A DNA stretch of 64,000 nt. It comes from Pyrrhosoma nymphula. Lineage: Eukaryota; Arthropoda; Insecta; Odonata; Coenagrionidae. Where the stretch lies: positions 3,596,001 to 3,660,000 of the forward strand of contig OY754330.1 of assembly GCA_963573305.1 (NCBI GenBank), read 5' to 3'. A program made the position numbers and the translations under genes. Positions 45,963 to 56,815 of this stretch are shown here, in pieces (the stretch's first letter is position 1; each line of letters starts with the position of its first letter). Under the pieces are notes generated by a model that saw nothing but the letters and a program-made list of their open reading frames with translations, did no database searches and was not told the DNA's origin.

Positions 45963-47772
45963 CTTGAACGTTGAATCCTATGGAAGAGGAAATAACAGTC
46001 GCAGCCGGTCGTCCAGGGCCCGTTTCCGTATATAAACAAACAGTATGTTGCTAGTCAAACTCTTAAGGTATACGTGAAACAGGTCAACCCTCCCTGAAGA
46101 TCATCCTTACCCACCCCTTTGCGACTCGTGGCCGCCGCATCGCGCCGCAGTCATAGGCGGCATTTTGCTTTCCTTTATCAGACCACCACCGCTTTAAGAG
46201 GTTAGAAAGGTCGCGGGGTGGTCGCGGCGCGGTGCCTTTGCCGATGCGGGCATCGCATCGTTTATCGGTGTCGTGACCTCGCTCTCGGAAGGAGTGCTGC
46301 TACCGTTGCTGGTTTCGAATCCCAGCCGGCGTCTTCTTCTGTGTCTCTTCATTCTCTCGCTTGATTCTCTCAAGACGGAATCCGACCTCCTCCTCCTCCT
46401 TCCTCCACCTCCTACGCTTTCCGCCGCCTACTGCATGGAAGAGGCTGTATCGAGGCCGAGGTTGATGGCATAGGGGAGTGGGAGAAATAATAGCAAATTG
46501 AGGCGTATCCGATCGTATTATATCAATGCCATTTCAAATGGGTGGTGTGCTTTCTTACCTTGCTTGTTTTTAAGGAATCGAAAAGAAAATGTGGTAGACA
46601 TGAAGGCTATTCAACGAAATTATTTTTGTTTGTTTATTTTCTCTACCCGAAGAACTGACAGCTGCGCTCTATGCATCTAATTAATCAATATTTCCAGCGG
46701 TAATTGCAACAATTGCTGTTATTTTCTGTTGACACAAAACCTTAGAAGATCTTCCCTTCATGTCTATTTTGTTTCTCGGAAAGTTACTCTTATATTTCCA
46801 GCATTTTGCAAAAGGATATGGCCTTCCGATGTTAAAAAAATTGCCATTTTACTACATTAAGTTTGTTTTCGCCCTTGACAGGGTGTCTCCAATCTTGATG
46901 AGTTTTCGACGCGTTCCGCCTTTCGTCAGATTCGCTGCGCGTGTGTTTATCTGGTATGGCGAGAAAAAGGCATTGAATCTACGAAATGATCTTGACCAGG
47001 GAATTCTTTAGCTGACTGTCTTGACGCGAAATATAAATGAAATATAAGTGTGAAGAGGATACAGTAGAAACTAAATGGAGTTTGTAAAACACTATAGCCT
47101 CCTAGAGATTGAACAATTAGCTAACGTATCTCCGTATAGTCTCGATTAATAAATTTTAGCAGACCTGGCTGTTCATACTTGCTAAAATCCTCAGTAACTT
47201 CCATTAAATCGCGACTTCGACACCGTTGTACGTTGTCCTGCATTAGCATAGTGATTCCCTGTGTATTTAACCGAGAATTTGTCATCATTTTCATCCTTTA
47301 TAGAGCAAGTATTACTCCTGCGTCTTATAAATTAACAAAAAATAATTTTTATTCCAATATTTCGATGAAAAACGTAATAATAAGTCCTCATAATTTCACT
47401 GGCGTCAAATTTACGAGTTCGTGTGATTAATGGAAGGGACCGTACAGCCAGTAGAGGGCCAACCAAAATATTATTCTTTACCACGTTGGCGATCCAAGTA
47501 TTCTTTGCCTTGCAGGATTGTGGAAATTTGTGTATCAATGCTGACCGAGGATCACGCTGAAGGTTCTAACCGTTGGTAGTTTTTCATTCCTCTGTAGATT
47601 TCGAGAAGGCGTTTCATATGTTGGAAAAGATTTCGAGAAGGCGTTTGATGGGATGAAATTAAAATGCCGTCGTCTTCGGAATTTGTGGCGGCAATTTTCC
47701 ATTCCAAGATGAACAGCTTTCGCTCTACGCGGGCGCTCGTCCGTGAGCAATCGACCGACCCGTGTCCTGCCC
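45963..47772. other. Unassigned 1.8 kb
   Basis: No gene. On the minus strand, 46912-46929 carries CTGACGAAAGGCGGAACGCG, another Penelope-like end signature. Confidence 0.4.
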
Positions 47773-48114
47773 TGGGGCCTTATTCAGTAAGGACCTTGGA
47801 TAATCCGTGGATATGATGTCACTTCCCCCCCGATAAATGTCAAATTTTGAATTATTCGTATTCGTAATTTTCGAGGTCGTGACGTTCAAATTTCGTCACT
47901 TTCGAGTCTCGGAAACCCCGAAAACATACAGAATAGCCTCCCCTGGGGGACTACTCTGTATGTTCTCGGAATTTCCGAGCTTCGGAAGTGACGAAATTTT
48001 GACGTCACAGCCACTGAAATTTCAAATAGTTGAGATTTGTAGGGGGGAATTGACATCATATCCACGGATTTTCCGAGGTTTGTCCGTGTCCAGTCCTTAC
48101 TGAATAAGGCCCCT
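47773..48114. mobile_element. Head-to-head inverted pair of GGGGC/GCCCC elements (copies 3 and 4)
   Basis: 47773-47943 is a minus-oriented copy (GGGGCCTTATTCAGTAAGG outward end, CATACAGAATAGCC inner end). 47945-48114 is a plus-oriented copy (GGGGGACTACTCTGTATG inner end, CTGAATAAGGCCCCT outward end). They meet almost base to base, giving a ~340-bp palindrome with a centre near 47944. Both copies keep the TTTCGTCACTT-type core motifs, and the right copy keeps TTTTGACGTCACA. Confidence 0.85.
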
Positions 48115-49237
48115 GAACTCTCGCCGCATGATCCGAGCTCTCAACACCCCTACCTCGCCGCATTTCGGGAACTCTGCGAATCGTTCTCGACGTTCGTCCA
48201 AACTCCTTGTTTCAAATCTTTTTTTAACACACATCGATAACACGTCGGCTCTTAAGTGATAGGTTACTGTTAAGGATAATCCTGCTAACAAGTTGTAAGT
48301 TGCGTTGCTATCAATATTACAGCCATTACTGTGTAGGTTTTTTGCCTTGGATACAAACATTATGTCATTTAACCGAACCATTTGTGCGTAGCGCCGATTG
48401 CTTCATTAAATATTTGTCGCCTGAGCTTAGCATGCGAGTGTTTCTGTGACCGACTGCTTTTTGTTTCATTGAGAGCCTTTCCCGTGGATTCGGGACCCGT
48501 TGTTCCCGAGAGCGAGGTCCGAATGGAAGAATAGCCTCGGCGTCACTTTGCCCGCGTTCAAGTTAGACACGGACTCCACGCTCTTCTGTTTATTTAAAGA
48601 AAAGACCTTGAAATACGTTTTCTCACGAGCAGCTACTAGAGGGAGCCGTCATTGTGAAGTTTTAGCTTGTTCGCAATGCACGCCCGACCAATCTTATCCT
48701 TTTGCGGACGTATTGTTGCAGCTCTGTTGTAACTAACACTGACTTTTGCGCGAAAGGATAAACACCTCAGAGAAAATTAAATATCCAAATTAGTGTTTCC
48801 ACAGTATTGAAATTAGTATTTACGCATCTTACCATTTCTGTGGGAAGAGTGAAAGATCTCTCGAAACTTTGAAAATCATGGTGATTTCTCGTGCAATGTC
48901 GTGGCGGAGAAATATAATTTACATTCGTCGTGGAGTGCGCAGTATTCATTACTGCTGTGACACTTAATGGGCCCTGCGACGTATGTTGGAAGCGCTTTGT
49001 AGAATCAGGAAAGTGACAACTTCGGATCGCTTTGCGGACTCACTGCGCTCAACAATTGCGCACGGCAAGAGCCTCTTAAGGTTTGTTGATTCAGTTGTTC
49101 TTTAAGTGGTGAGTGGTATTCTTGGAAGACACTATAGTCATGATTGCTTGACAATTCCGTGGCAGCTATTAGATAACAAATTATCATTCATGATGTGAAG
49201 CGTACCAAATTAGGCTCTAAGTTAATCTTTAACGAGT
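48115..49237. other. Unassigned sequence
   Basis: No gene. The 94-codon minus frame at 48097-48381 starts inside the repeat and has no motif. Confidence 0.4.
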
Positions 49238-49320
49238 TTCCATTCATTGCGATTGCGCATATGATACGTGTTTCGCAGTCACGCTCGCGGGTGCGAGGAT
49301 ATTGTACACCATAGACTATA
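49238..49320. repeat. Dispersed repeat block paired with a downstream SINE (copy 2)
   Basis: CATTGCGATTGCGCATATGA, CGCAGTCACGCTCGCG and GTGCGAGGATATTGTACACC match 665-725 in order and orientation. Confidence 0.5.
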
Positions 49321-49484
49321 GTGACGACATTCATGGCGAATTTCAGAGCGAAGAGGGTTTATACGAACAAGTTGTTCTCGTCCCTAGTCTACCAACAGTC
49401 TTCTACAAGTACAGAACAAGACGTTGTCGTACATGATATACCACACAGTCGTGGAGAATTTATTCCCGCGACCATTTCTAATAA

Positions 49485-49605
49485 TATATTTAGATGGCTT
49501 GGTGCTGTAACTGGCTAACACACCTGACCGACAATTGGGAGATCCGGGTTCGAATCCCGGTCCAAGTTAAATGGATTTTTCATGGCGAATTTCACTGTCT
49601 TTGGT
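49485..49605 (+). mobile_element. tRNA-derived SINE (family B)
   Basis: AGATGGCTTGGTGCTGTAAC, GGCTAACACACCTGACC, B box GGTTCGAATCC (about 49548-49558) and the body TTCATGGCGAATTTCACTG. It is closely related to 806-945 but lacks that copy's LINE-like tail. Confidence 0.75.
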
Positions 49606-50494
49606 GTAAATCTTTAACAGTCTATTGTAGCTCTTATTCAGTCAGGATACGTAAACCCTGGGAATCATAAGCTAATGTGTATAAGACTATAATGTTGACT
49701 ATCTCAAGACACATATAATCGGTTTTCGGGAAACGTGAATTTTTTAAAAACTATAAACTCAGGATAATATGTAAACTATTATTAGTACATAAATATTTGC
49801 AATAACCCGAGAGGAGTGTTAAGATCATCAGTATGAGTATCAAAGGGCGGAAGCGTTTGTCCAGTGAGATATAAGTGAATTAGAAGTGCTGTTGTAAGGA
49901 TTGAGATTGAATGACTGAAGTCCAACCAAGTCCCGGATTTTTAGACAAATCGCGAGTGTAGACCCGAGGGAAATACAAAATCCCTTTATTAACTCAACTC
50001 CAGCGTTCTCCAAAATCCTCTTAAGGACATTAATTCGATTATGTGACACATTCTCCTTCCCTTACCGGTATCCATTTAGAGCTATATGTATAGCCATAGC
50101 CTTTTATATAATTTTTTCTCCAGTTATTTCATCCGCGAAGCCGTAAAGGTGATTATTGCTGAGGAAAAATCTACAATGAATTATTTAGCTATAAACAGCA
50201 AAAGTTTTGTCTGATAGTTTTCTGGATATGATAAATAAATCGATATTATGTGTTTAAGTAACTTAATATATTTCCTTATGAAAATAGTTGTACAGTTTTC
50301 GGATGATATATCTTATTCTAGCATTGCACAGTTTAATCCATCGCAACTAGGCTATGGTCTGGGGAACGAATGAAATCACAGGCATCGTCCGGAGACAAGC
50401 CACACCTTTTTAGGATGTTTCAAAACATGTATCTCTGTAGCTTCATCGCTGCCCCAATCGCTGGGGCCGTGTCCACCTAAAAGGACACCCAAGC

Positions 50495-50575
50495 CGGCGG
50501 CCGTCATTATAGGCGGTATAACATTCCAGCCTGGCAACTCATAAGGTCGCTGGTTTGAATCTCAACTCAGGTATA
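50495..50575 (+). repeat. Possible degenerate tRNA-derived SINE head
   Basis: GGCGGTATAACATTCCAGCC could be an A-box region. CTGGTTTGAATCTCAACTC is a degenerate B box. Weak evidence. It directly precedes the inverted-repeat element at 50588. Confidence 0.35.
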
Positions 50576-50587
50576 ATTTTCTTTTTT

Positions 50588-50813
50588 AAACCCGTTTTAC
50601 ACGGGGCACGTAATTGCACAATCTGATGTGCGTACGAACGTGCATTTAAAATTGCATCGTATAAAGCCGTGAATTGCGAGAACGCTTGCGCGAATGCATG
50701 AACGCGAGATGGTAAAATAGCCCCTGCTCTAATTTGAACATTATTTGCACGTCCGGTGGAGTAAAATATGCAGTTTGAAGTTGTATAATTTCGTGCCCCG
50801 TGTAAAACGGTTT
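50588..50813. mobile_element. Short MITE with ~24-bp terminal inverted repeats
   Basis: About 226 bp. The left end AAACCCGTTTTACACGGGGC and right end GCCCCGTGTAAAACGGTTT are inverted copies continuing through CACG(T/A)AATT. TTTTTAAA occurs on both outer sides and may be a target duplication or part of the ends. The interior has several TGC-(N)-GCA type small inversions and no coding potential. Confidence 0.7.
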
Positions 50814-51019
50814 TTAAAGACCAGTTCACGTGGACTTTTTTTTTTAGCTCGCTGCCGGGCCAAACTCTTTATCGCGGTCGACGTTTTGACATACGGAGTA
50901 GCATGGCTGATATCGGTGCTCATTTATTTATACAATGGTGGTGTCACATTTGAATTAGTACTTTAGTTAAAATGCCTCTCCCATGATTTTAATATTCGAT
51001 TTTTTTCTCTTTCTTCTAG

Positions 51020-51290
51020 GTAAGCTTCGAGGTTCTTCTTCCATTCGAGTCTTCCAGCGATGAAGTTGGACCCTGAGGAGAGGCGGAAAAGAGTCCATCC
51101 CAAACTGTAGTACGTTCTGTATGATCTGGTGCTTGATCCCGGCGTAGCTCATGGATGAATTCTTCTCGGGCCCTCTTCAGCCCTGATGACGATGCACGAG
51201 TCGAGCATCGAAACGTCGGCCACAATGGAGATTCTAACCCGAGGTTGGACACCCGAGAAGAATTCATACATGTACGTCCTGTAGAATATA
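51020..51290 (+). repeat. Penelope-like 3'-end repeat with CTGATGA...GAAAC core
   Basis: 51183-51214 reads CTGATGAC, a 5-bp stem GATGC/GCATC closing a 9-base loop, then GAAAC and GTCGGCC. AATTCTTCTCGGG (about 51155) and CCCGAGAAGAATTCAT (about 51256) are inverted around it. No adjacent coding sequence. Confidence 0.5.
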
Positions 51291-51469
51291 GTTTATTTTA
51301 AGTCAAACTCTTCCAACGCTTTAACTGGAGTGTTTTATCGTCAACATTTTGCGAATACGATCGCTACGTTTCTACATCGATTCATCGAAATTCTAGGTTG
51401 GAGATTAATTCCCGCTTGAATTTCTATGTTAATTTTTTCATCCCGTACTGGTGAACACTTTAATATGGG

Positions 51470-51826
51470 GCGTGGCGCTGTATGGGTCGTAAACTTGGTC
51501 ATTGCGGAGGGAGGATGTTCATAGACTTGATGCGTTTGAGATGTGTTTTAGGAGAAGGATGGAGGAGGTGAACTGGGTGGCGAGAAAGACGAACGAGGAG
51601 GTATTGGATATGGTAGGAGAGGAGAACACTGGGGAAGCGTGGAAGAGGATAGGAATTCTGGACGAAATAAGAGGAGGTAGAAGATATGAGGAATTTAAGA
51701 GAGGGATCTATTGGCGGTACATCCTTATGAGTGAAAGCGAGCCAAAGTTTCAGAAATTGGGATGCAGGATGGGGACTGTCCAAGAGAACCTACCAATCAG
51801 CTGGTAGAATGCTTAAATGAATGAAT
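51470..51826 (+). pseudogene. RTE-like LINE C-terminus and 3' end
   Basis: Reads Y-G-S, stop, TWSLRREDVHRLDAFEM, RRRMEEVNWVARKTNEE, VLDMVGEE, then jumps to NTGEAWKRIGILDEIR. Relative to 34017-34397 about 40 codons are deleted in the middle. The 3' end with CTACCAATCAGCTGGTAG (about 51790) and a short (AATG)n tail matches the full-length element. Strongly 5'-truncated, non-functional. Confidence 0.85.
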
Positions 51827-52601
51827 GACGACTGGCTCATAGTTTCGTATGCCTCGCGTTGGTCCGTGTATGTATTTCCCGCCTTCTGTTTTACCGGTAT
51901 AATAATTTATTGAGGCGCCTGTGTTCTTTTCCTTACCTTTCGATAAATCTTGCTGGTTCATTCTTCACTGTCTTCTTATTCCTTGACGCGTTCTTCGTGA
52001 AGTAAATATATCTTTCATTCGTGTGTGGTAGCGGTTTCGATTCTAGGTTTTAAACTCTGCGGAATTTTGATGCATAGAGTGGAGACTTGGTCGACGAGAA
52101 GAATACGTAATCGGTTGCCAAGATCCGCCGAAACAGATTGCGAAATGAAGGAATGGGGCGAAAGTCTCATTCCCTCATTCCTCAAGCGGAGACCTGAAGG
52201 AATATTGAGGTGATTGTACGACCTAAGGGCGAGACCTGGAGTCATGATGACACGAATGTGGATGTGGAAGCAAATGCTGGATGAGATTGCTCTACATTAT
52301 ATATACGAGTCCTGTTGATTGACGATGAGGAGGGAAGCAATTTGGCCTGAATACAATACGGCTCTTTGGGGAAATGACCCTTGGACACTTTGTTCTTGGA
52401 ATTGGTCTTGGGATCAGTTAGGATCATTGACGTAAAGGACGTCACTTCACACGTTAGGTCTCTTGAGCCTTCATATCGAAGTTTTCGATCGATGAGTATC
52501 GAATGTTGCTTACGCCAGTTGTTGTCAAATTTAGACCCTATCACGTTTTGGATCGAGAGGTTGATCAGCATTTGCGGTAAAAATGCAACAATGGCTGCCA
52601 T
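51827..52601. other. Unassigned sequence
   Basis: No gene. The 119-codon minus frame at 52242-52601 has no motif. Confidence 0.4.
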
Positions 52602-53165
52602 TTAAGGTAGTTTGAGCGAGATATTTCCCTAGTCATTATGGAGACTATATTCGAATTTTATTTTTTAACTTCAGCGTTTGTAAGAAGTATGAAGTAAATA
52701 TTGTAATGTTAATTGCAGAAAAATATAGTTGTATGAGACAACAATTATCAGTAATTAAATAAATATACATATTGACTTAAGTCTCTAACTTGGCTCATTT
52801 TTTCACGCCGTACGGTGAAAACGCCTACAAAAGAGAATGTTTTTTTTGCTATTCTGAAAACATTACTGCGGTGAGTGATAGATTTATTTTTATAAATAAA
52901 TGAGAAAATGTACAAAATTATCACCGTTATTTTTTTGACGAATTCTAGGTGTTATATATTCCTAATTTTTTCTTCAATAGTCTCCCTCTGGAGCGCAGAT
53001 CTATCCCATGTAAAACAGCTTATACTTTCAGGCAAATTGCTCGAAAATTAGTTCGGCAAGGCGTTAATATTTTTATATCTTTGGAATTATGAGTGTTTTT
53101 TCTTTAAAATGAAGTCGAATTCATCAAATTCTAGGTGAAGTGATATTTCGCTCAAACTACCTCAA
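52602..53165 (+). mobile_element. TTAA-bounded MITE, copy I
   Basis: 564 bp, TTAAGGTAGTTTGAGCGAG at the left, TTTCGCTCAAACTACCTCAA at the right (TTAA drifted to TCAA). A small internal deletion has removed part of the GGAGCGCACAGCCGTAATC block. Confidence 0.9.
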
Positions 53166-53229
53166 CTGGGATCTGTAGAGCGTAATATTTTTGCAGATGC
53201 CCAGGACGAATCACAGGCGCTCTCGCCCC

Positions 53230-54260
53230 ACCTAATATAGGAGAGGGTTAGTAAACCGCGAAGTAAAAGGACAGGGGTCTGCTGCCCCCGGCCGTTCACC
53301 TCTCGCGGAACCCCTTGTCCTCACACCCCAGGGGTCGTGGCGAAATGGGCCCCCGCAATAGGGGCGGCCCGCAACATGTGCCCAGGGCCCATCGTGGGCG
53401 AATGTGCGGTGCTCGATGCCTACACTCATAGGAGACGGCCCGCCGGAAATTCCCATAATCGGAAGATGGGGAGGGGGGGGGGGAGAAGACAGTTGAGGGC
53501 GCAGATGGCGCGGAGGACACGTGACGTAGCGAAACGAGGGCGACGCCCACGCCGCGACGCGGCCACCTCAAGAACTGCGAGAACGAACGGCGACGACTAT
53601 AAGACGACCCGTGGGAAGGAACTTGTTCTCTTCTCTTCTTTTCTCTCCCACCTTCTTCCCGCCCACCTGCCCCCCTTCTTGAGATGGTGTGGGGTCACGG
53701 ACTGGGTTGAGGGAAATGCACAACCCTCCCTGGCCGAGTGATATATATATATATATATATATAGTATATGTATATAAATATATATAGAAATACCTATGCT
53801 ATGTACTCACTGGCACGTATATGTATATACTGCCTTTATATTTATACATATATGTGTACACAATGGGTGTAGCGAGTATAAATCTGCCCCCTCCTAGGCT
53901 CGCCCACTTAGGCCTCCGCGGCCGCCCCCGTGGTTCCCCTACTGCCTCCGCACACGTGGGAGTCTCTTCCCCATTGGAGCGAGTGGGAGAGAGATTTCCC
54001 TTTGGCCTTTTAAGGCAGCGGGGCAGTGCGCCCGGTCCCTGATTCGGCGCCCCCACGACAGAGAAAGATCGCCCCCTTTTCTGCCCCCCCACCATTAAAT
54101 GCCGCGAACTTGACTCTCTCTGCAAGGCCCCGTGGGTGCGGACGACGGTCGGGGTTTACGCACTCTGCTGCTCCCTCGCCGCGCCTCCGCCGCGAATCGT
54201 GTCCCCTGCTGCTGCTGCTGCTGCGGCCATGCCACGGCGTATATATGAACCCGGCGTTTG
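53230..54260. other. GC/CpG-rich region, possible promoter or first exon of a host gene
   Basis: About 1 kb with many CG dinucleotides, in contrast to its flanks, interrupted by a (TA)n run at 53741-53763 and containing (CTG)n at about 54206-54222. Frames of 73-151 codons are open on both strands because of composition. None has a recognisable domain, so I do not call a gene. A GAGA/GTGAGT near 54397 resembles a splice donor, which alone proves nothing. Confidence 0.3.
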
Positions 54261-54774
54261 AAATCAAAGAACAATTTAGAACGAAATTGAGCAGACCTGA
54301 AAATATCTTGCCCAAAATGTGGCAAAAATACCGGCAAGCGACCGTTGAACCCCTCGACGCCGAGGGGACCTCAACGACTGCTGTGCCTGTGTGTGGAGAG
54401 TGAGTTGTAAATGACTGAAAGAACAAATTAATAACTATGTTCCAAGAAAAGGATCGATGCAACATTCCAATGATCCTAGCACATTGTGTTATGGGAGGGG
54501 GACAGCTGGTTAGTGACCATAGTCACTAACGGAACAAATGTGTCCAACTATTTACGCGGTTGCACTCATAAATCCTGATGAGAATAAAATAATAAATGAA
54601 AAGCTAAAGTAAAATTAATAATTAGTTCCCCCAGAATAAGTGAACACTTCGGTCCCTGCGGAGGGGGGAGGTGGTAGGAGAGGGTCCGCGGAGGCTTTGC
54701 CTCCGAAACAGCTGCTCTTGAAGTGCTCTCTCTCCACGCGGGCACTCAAGTAGGGGATAGAGTCTCATCTGAAA
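54261..54774. other. Unassigned sequence
   Basis: No gene or repeat recognised. Confidence 0.4.
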
Positions 54775-54865
54775 AACCTCCGCCGCCCACCGCCGGGATT
54801 CGAACTATGGGCCTCTCGGGGTAGGGATCCAGTGCTCCGGACACCGTGCCGACCCGATTGGCCAA
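54775..54865 (-). repeat. Probable tRNA-derived SINE head (family E)
   Basis: Minus strand reads GGTCGGCACGGTGTCCGGAG, GATCCCTACCCCGAGAGG and AGTTCGAATCCCGGCGG. The B box is good, the A box uncertain. Confidence 0.5.
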
Positions 54866-55344
54866 TGGCCTGTCGGGAGACTTGAACGCCCGGAGACGCA
54901 ACGAACGAGTCTGAAAGTTAAGTTTTAATTCGTTCCTCTCCGCGCGCCCCTTTCGTCTTCAGAGGCGAGGTCGAGGGAGGCGTTGCCATCCCGCACCGAA
55001 TATCTCTCGTCACATTTTTGCAGCCTCCTTCTGGTTGTCTTCTTTGGGTTTCTGAACGGAATCATTTCTTATGAATTTAAAGTCAAGATTTGAGTCAGAA
55101 CGTGGCTCTTGTGGTCGAATGGAAGGGGATATGGGATTGGGTGAGCGATTTAGTGTTTCTTGTCTTTTGTTTTCCAGGGATAAGGCTTACAATTATTCCC
55201 AGAGGTTTTACTACAGTGTTGTTTATTGTTTTGAGATTTTTTTTCGATTAGGGCGTGTGAGATTTAATCCGTGTTCAAGTGGTTCCATCTGTAGGTCTTC
55301 AGGGATAATAATGCAGGGGAGGGATCCTTTCGAATCTCTCCCGA

Positions 55345-55916
55345 TTTATTTGCATAAATTACAGTTAAAGGGTTTGTACCATGGTTTGTACCCCTTCATT
55401 TAAAAAAAATAAATTTTTCTCCCATTAGTTTTATATTCTAGGATTACTTTGTTCGTTTTTTAATACTTTAATACACTGTAATGGTCTAATTTTTTTAATT
55501 TTATTTTAGGCCTGCTCGGATTTATTTTCATTTTGAAGCTATTGCTCTACAACCCGGTTTTTTTTCCTCCATGCTGTCTTCTTGATCTCCATACCGTCTT
55601 CTTCTCCAAGCCATCATCTTCTTCAGACCGTCTGTTTCCTCTTTAGGCCTCCCTTCTTCTACTCCAGGCCATGTGCAGGACTTACGCTTTCTCTCCTCCG
55701 GCCAAATTTTCCTTTCAGTAGGTACGCGATAGATAATGTTCCTTTAGCTTTACTCGAATTCTTATCCATTTTTGGTTTCATACTCTCCAGGCTTTCTTCT
55801 TTTTCTCCAGGCCGTCTATTGTTCTCCAGGATAGCTTTTTATTCCCCTGGCCATATTTTTGTTCTCCAGGCCATCTTTATGTTCTTTAGACAACCTTCTA
55901 CTTCTCCAGGCCATCA
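55345..55916 (+). repeat. Minisatellite-bearing repeat, copy 1 (left part)
   Basis: Collinear with 59556-59655 plus 61710-62345. Shared blocks in order are TTTGCATAAATTACA, TTCTCCCATTAGTTTTATAT, TCTAGGATTACTTTG, GTAATGGTCTA, TTTTGAAGCTATT, CTACAACCC and GATAATGTTC. Here the TTCTCCAGGCC motif is present in scattered, diverged copies (55795-55916) rather than a clean array. Confidence 0.75.
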
Positions 55917-56652
55917 TCTACATCTACAAAATACCCTGCAAGACGCCTCAAGGGTGTGTGGCAGGGTGTGAGTTTTCACCAACATGCATACCCTAAAGTT
56001 AGTGTAACTACGACTAATTATGCATTAGCATAAATCGCTAATGCTTGTCACGAGGCGAAGCCTCACAAGCATGCACTACACCACAGATATTATCACAATG
56101 GAGAGGGACCGTTAATATATATGTATTTTACAACTACACAAATGGACAGAGACTCAAGACATATGTAGAAAACATGCACGGCGTGCTGTTAGTACTAGGT
56201 AACATATAAGGATTCAAGAATTAGGGAGTACAACTACTACTAAGAGCGACATTACCTATCGACAAACCTAGTTAAAAGTCTCATTGGCCGCTGTTATGGT
56301 CCCTTATAGTTCGTGGGAAAAATGACATTTTAAATCTGTCCGTTCTACAGTCTAGTTCCCTAATTTTATTCTCATGATCTGATCTACCGTAGTATGTCGA
56401 ATTTCGTACAATATTATCAACGTCGTCAGAAAATAGACCGGTTTTGAACTTAAATAATTGATGTAGTCTAAATTTCAATCGACGGTCTGAAAGCGTTTCC
56501 CATCCCAGTTGCTGCAAAAGGTCAGTAACACTAAAGAGATTATCTTAACGGCCTTTAACGTATTTTGCCGATCTTCGCTGCACGCGTTCTAACTTAGTTT
56601 CCAAACCTATCTCATAAGTATAATTCCCATAAGGATAAGTCCATAAGGAATC
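55917..56652 (-). mobile_element. CR1/L2-group LINE 3' fragment inserted in the minisatellite repeat
   Basis: The 3' end is CTACATCTACAAAATACCC on plus. The insertion is bracketed by TTCTCCAGGCCATCAT on the left and AATCATTTTGTTCTCCAGG on the right, so ATCAT may be the duplicated target. 3' UTR to about 56280, coding beyond. Confidence 0.8.
56281..56640 (-). pseudogene. CR1/L2-group LINE reverse-transcriptase C-terminus
   Basis: Minus strand reads KLERVQRRSAKYVKGR, stop (TAA at 56545-56547), DNLFSVTDLLQQLGWETLSD, RRLKFRLHQLFKF, and ends FKMSFFPRTIRDHN. QRR.AK(Y/F)V and LGW..L..RR match the plus-strand copy at 13520-14044, though the sequences have diverged. 5'-truncated, no catalytic domain. 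Confidence 0.85.
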
Positions 56653-56815
56653 ATTTTGTTCTCCAGGCCATCATTTGGTTCGTCAGACCATCCTCTTCCT
56701 ATCCAGGCCGTTTTTTGTTCTCCAGGATAACTATTTGTTCTCCAGGCCATCTTTTTGTTCTCCAGGCCATCTTTTTGTTCTCCGGGCCATTTTTTTGTTC
56801 TTCAGGCCATCTTCT
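56653..56815 (+). repeat. Minisatellite-bearing repeat, copy 1 (right part)
   Basis: About seven diverged copies of TTGTTCTCCAGGCCATCTTT in tandem. Continues the block interrupted by the LINE. Confidence 0.75.

Noticed and set aside
51183..51214. Confident call of an active hammerhead ribozyme
   Set aside because: The core has an extra base before stem II, and I could not establish stems I and III by eye, so it is reported only as a resemblance.
54026..54403. 125-codon frame in the CpG-rich region as a host exon
   Set aside because: Composition alone keeps it open, the antisense frame is longer, and no motif or reliable splice pattern supports either.
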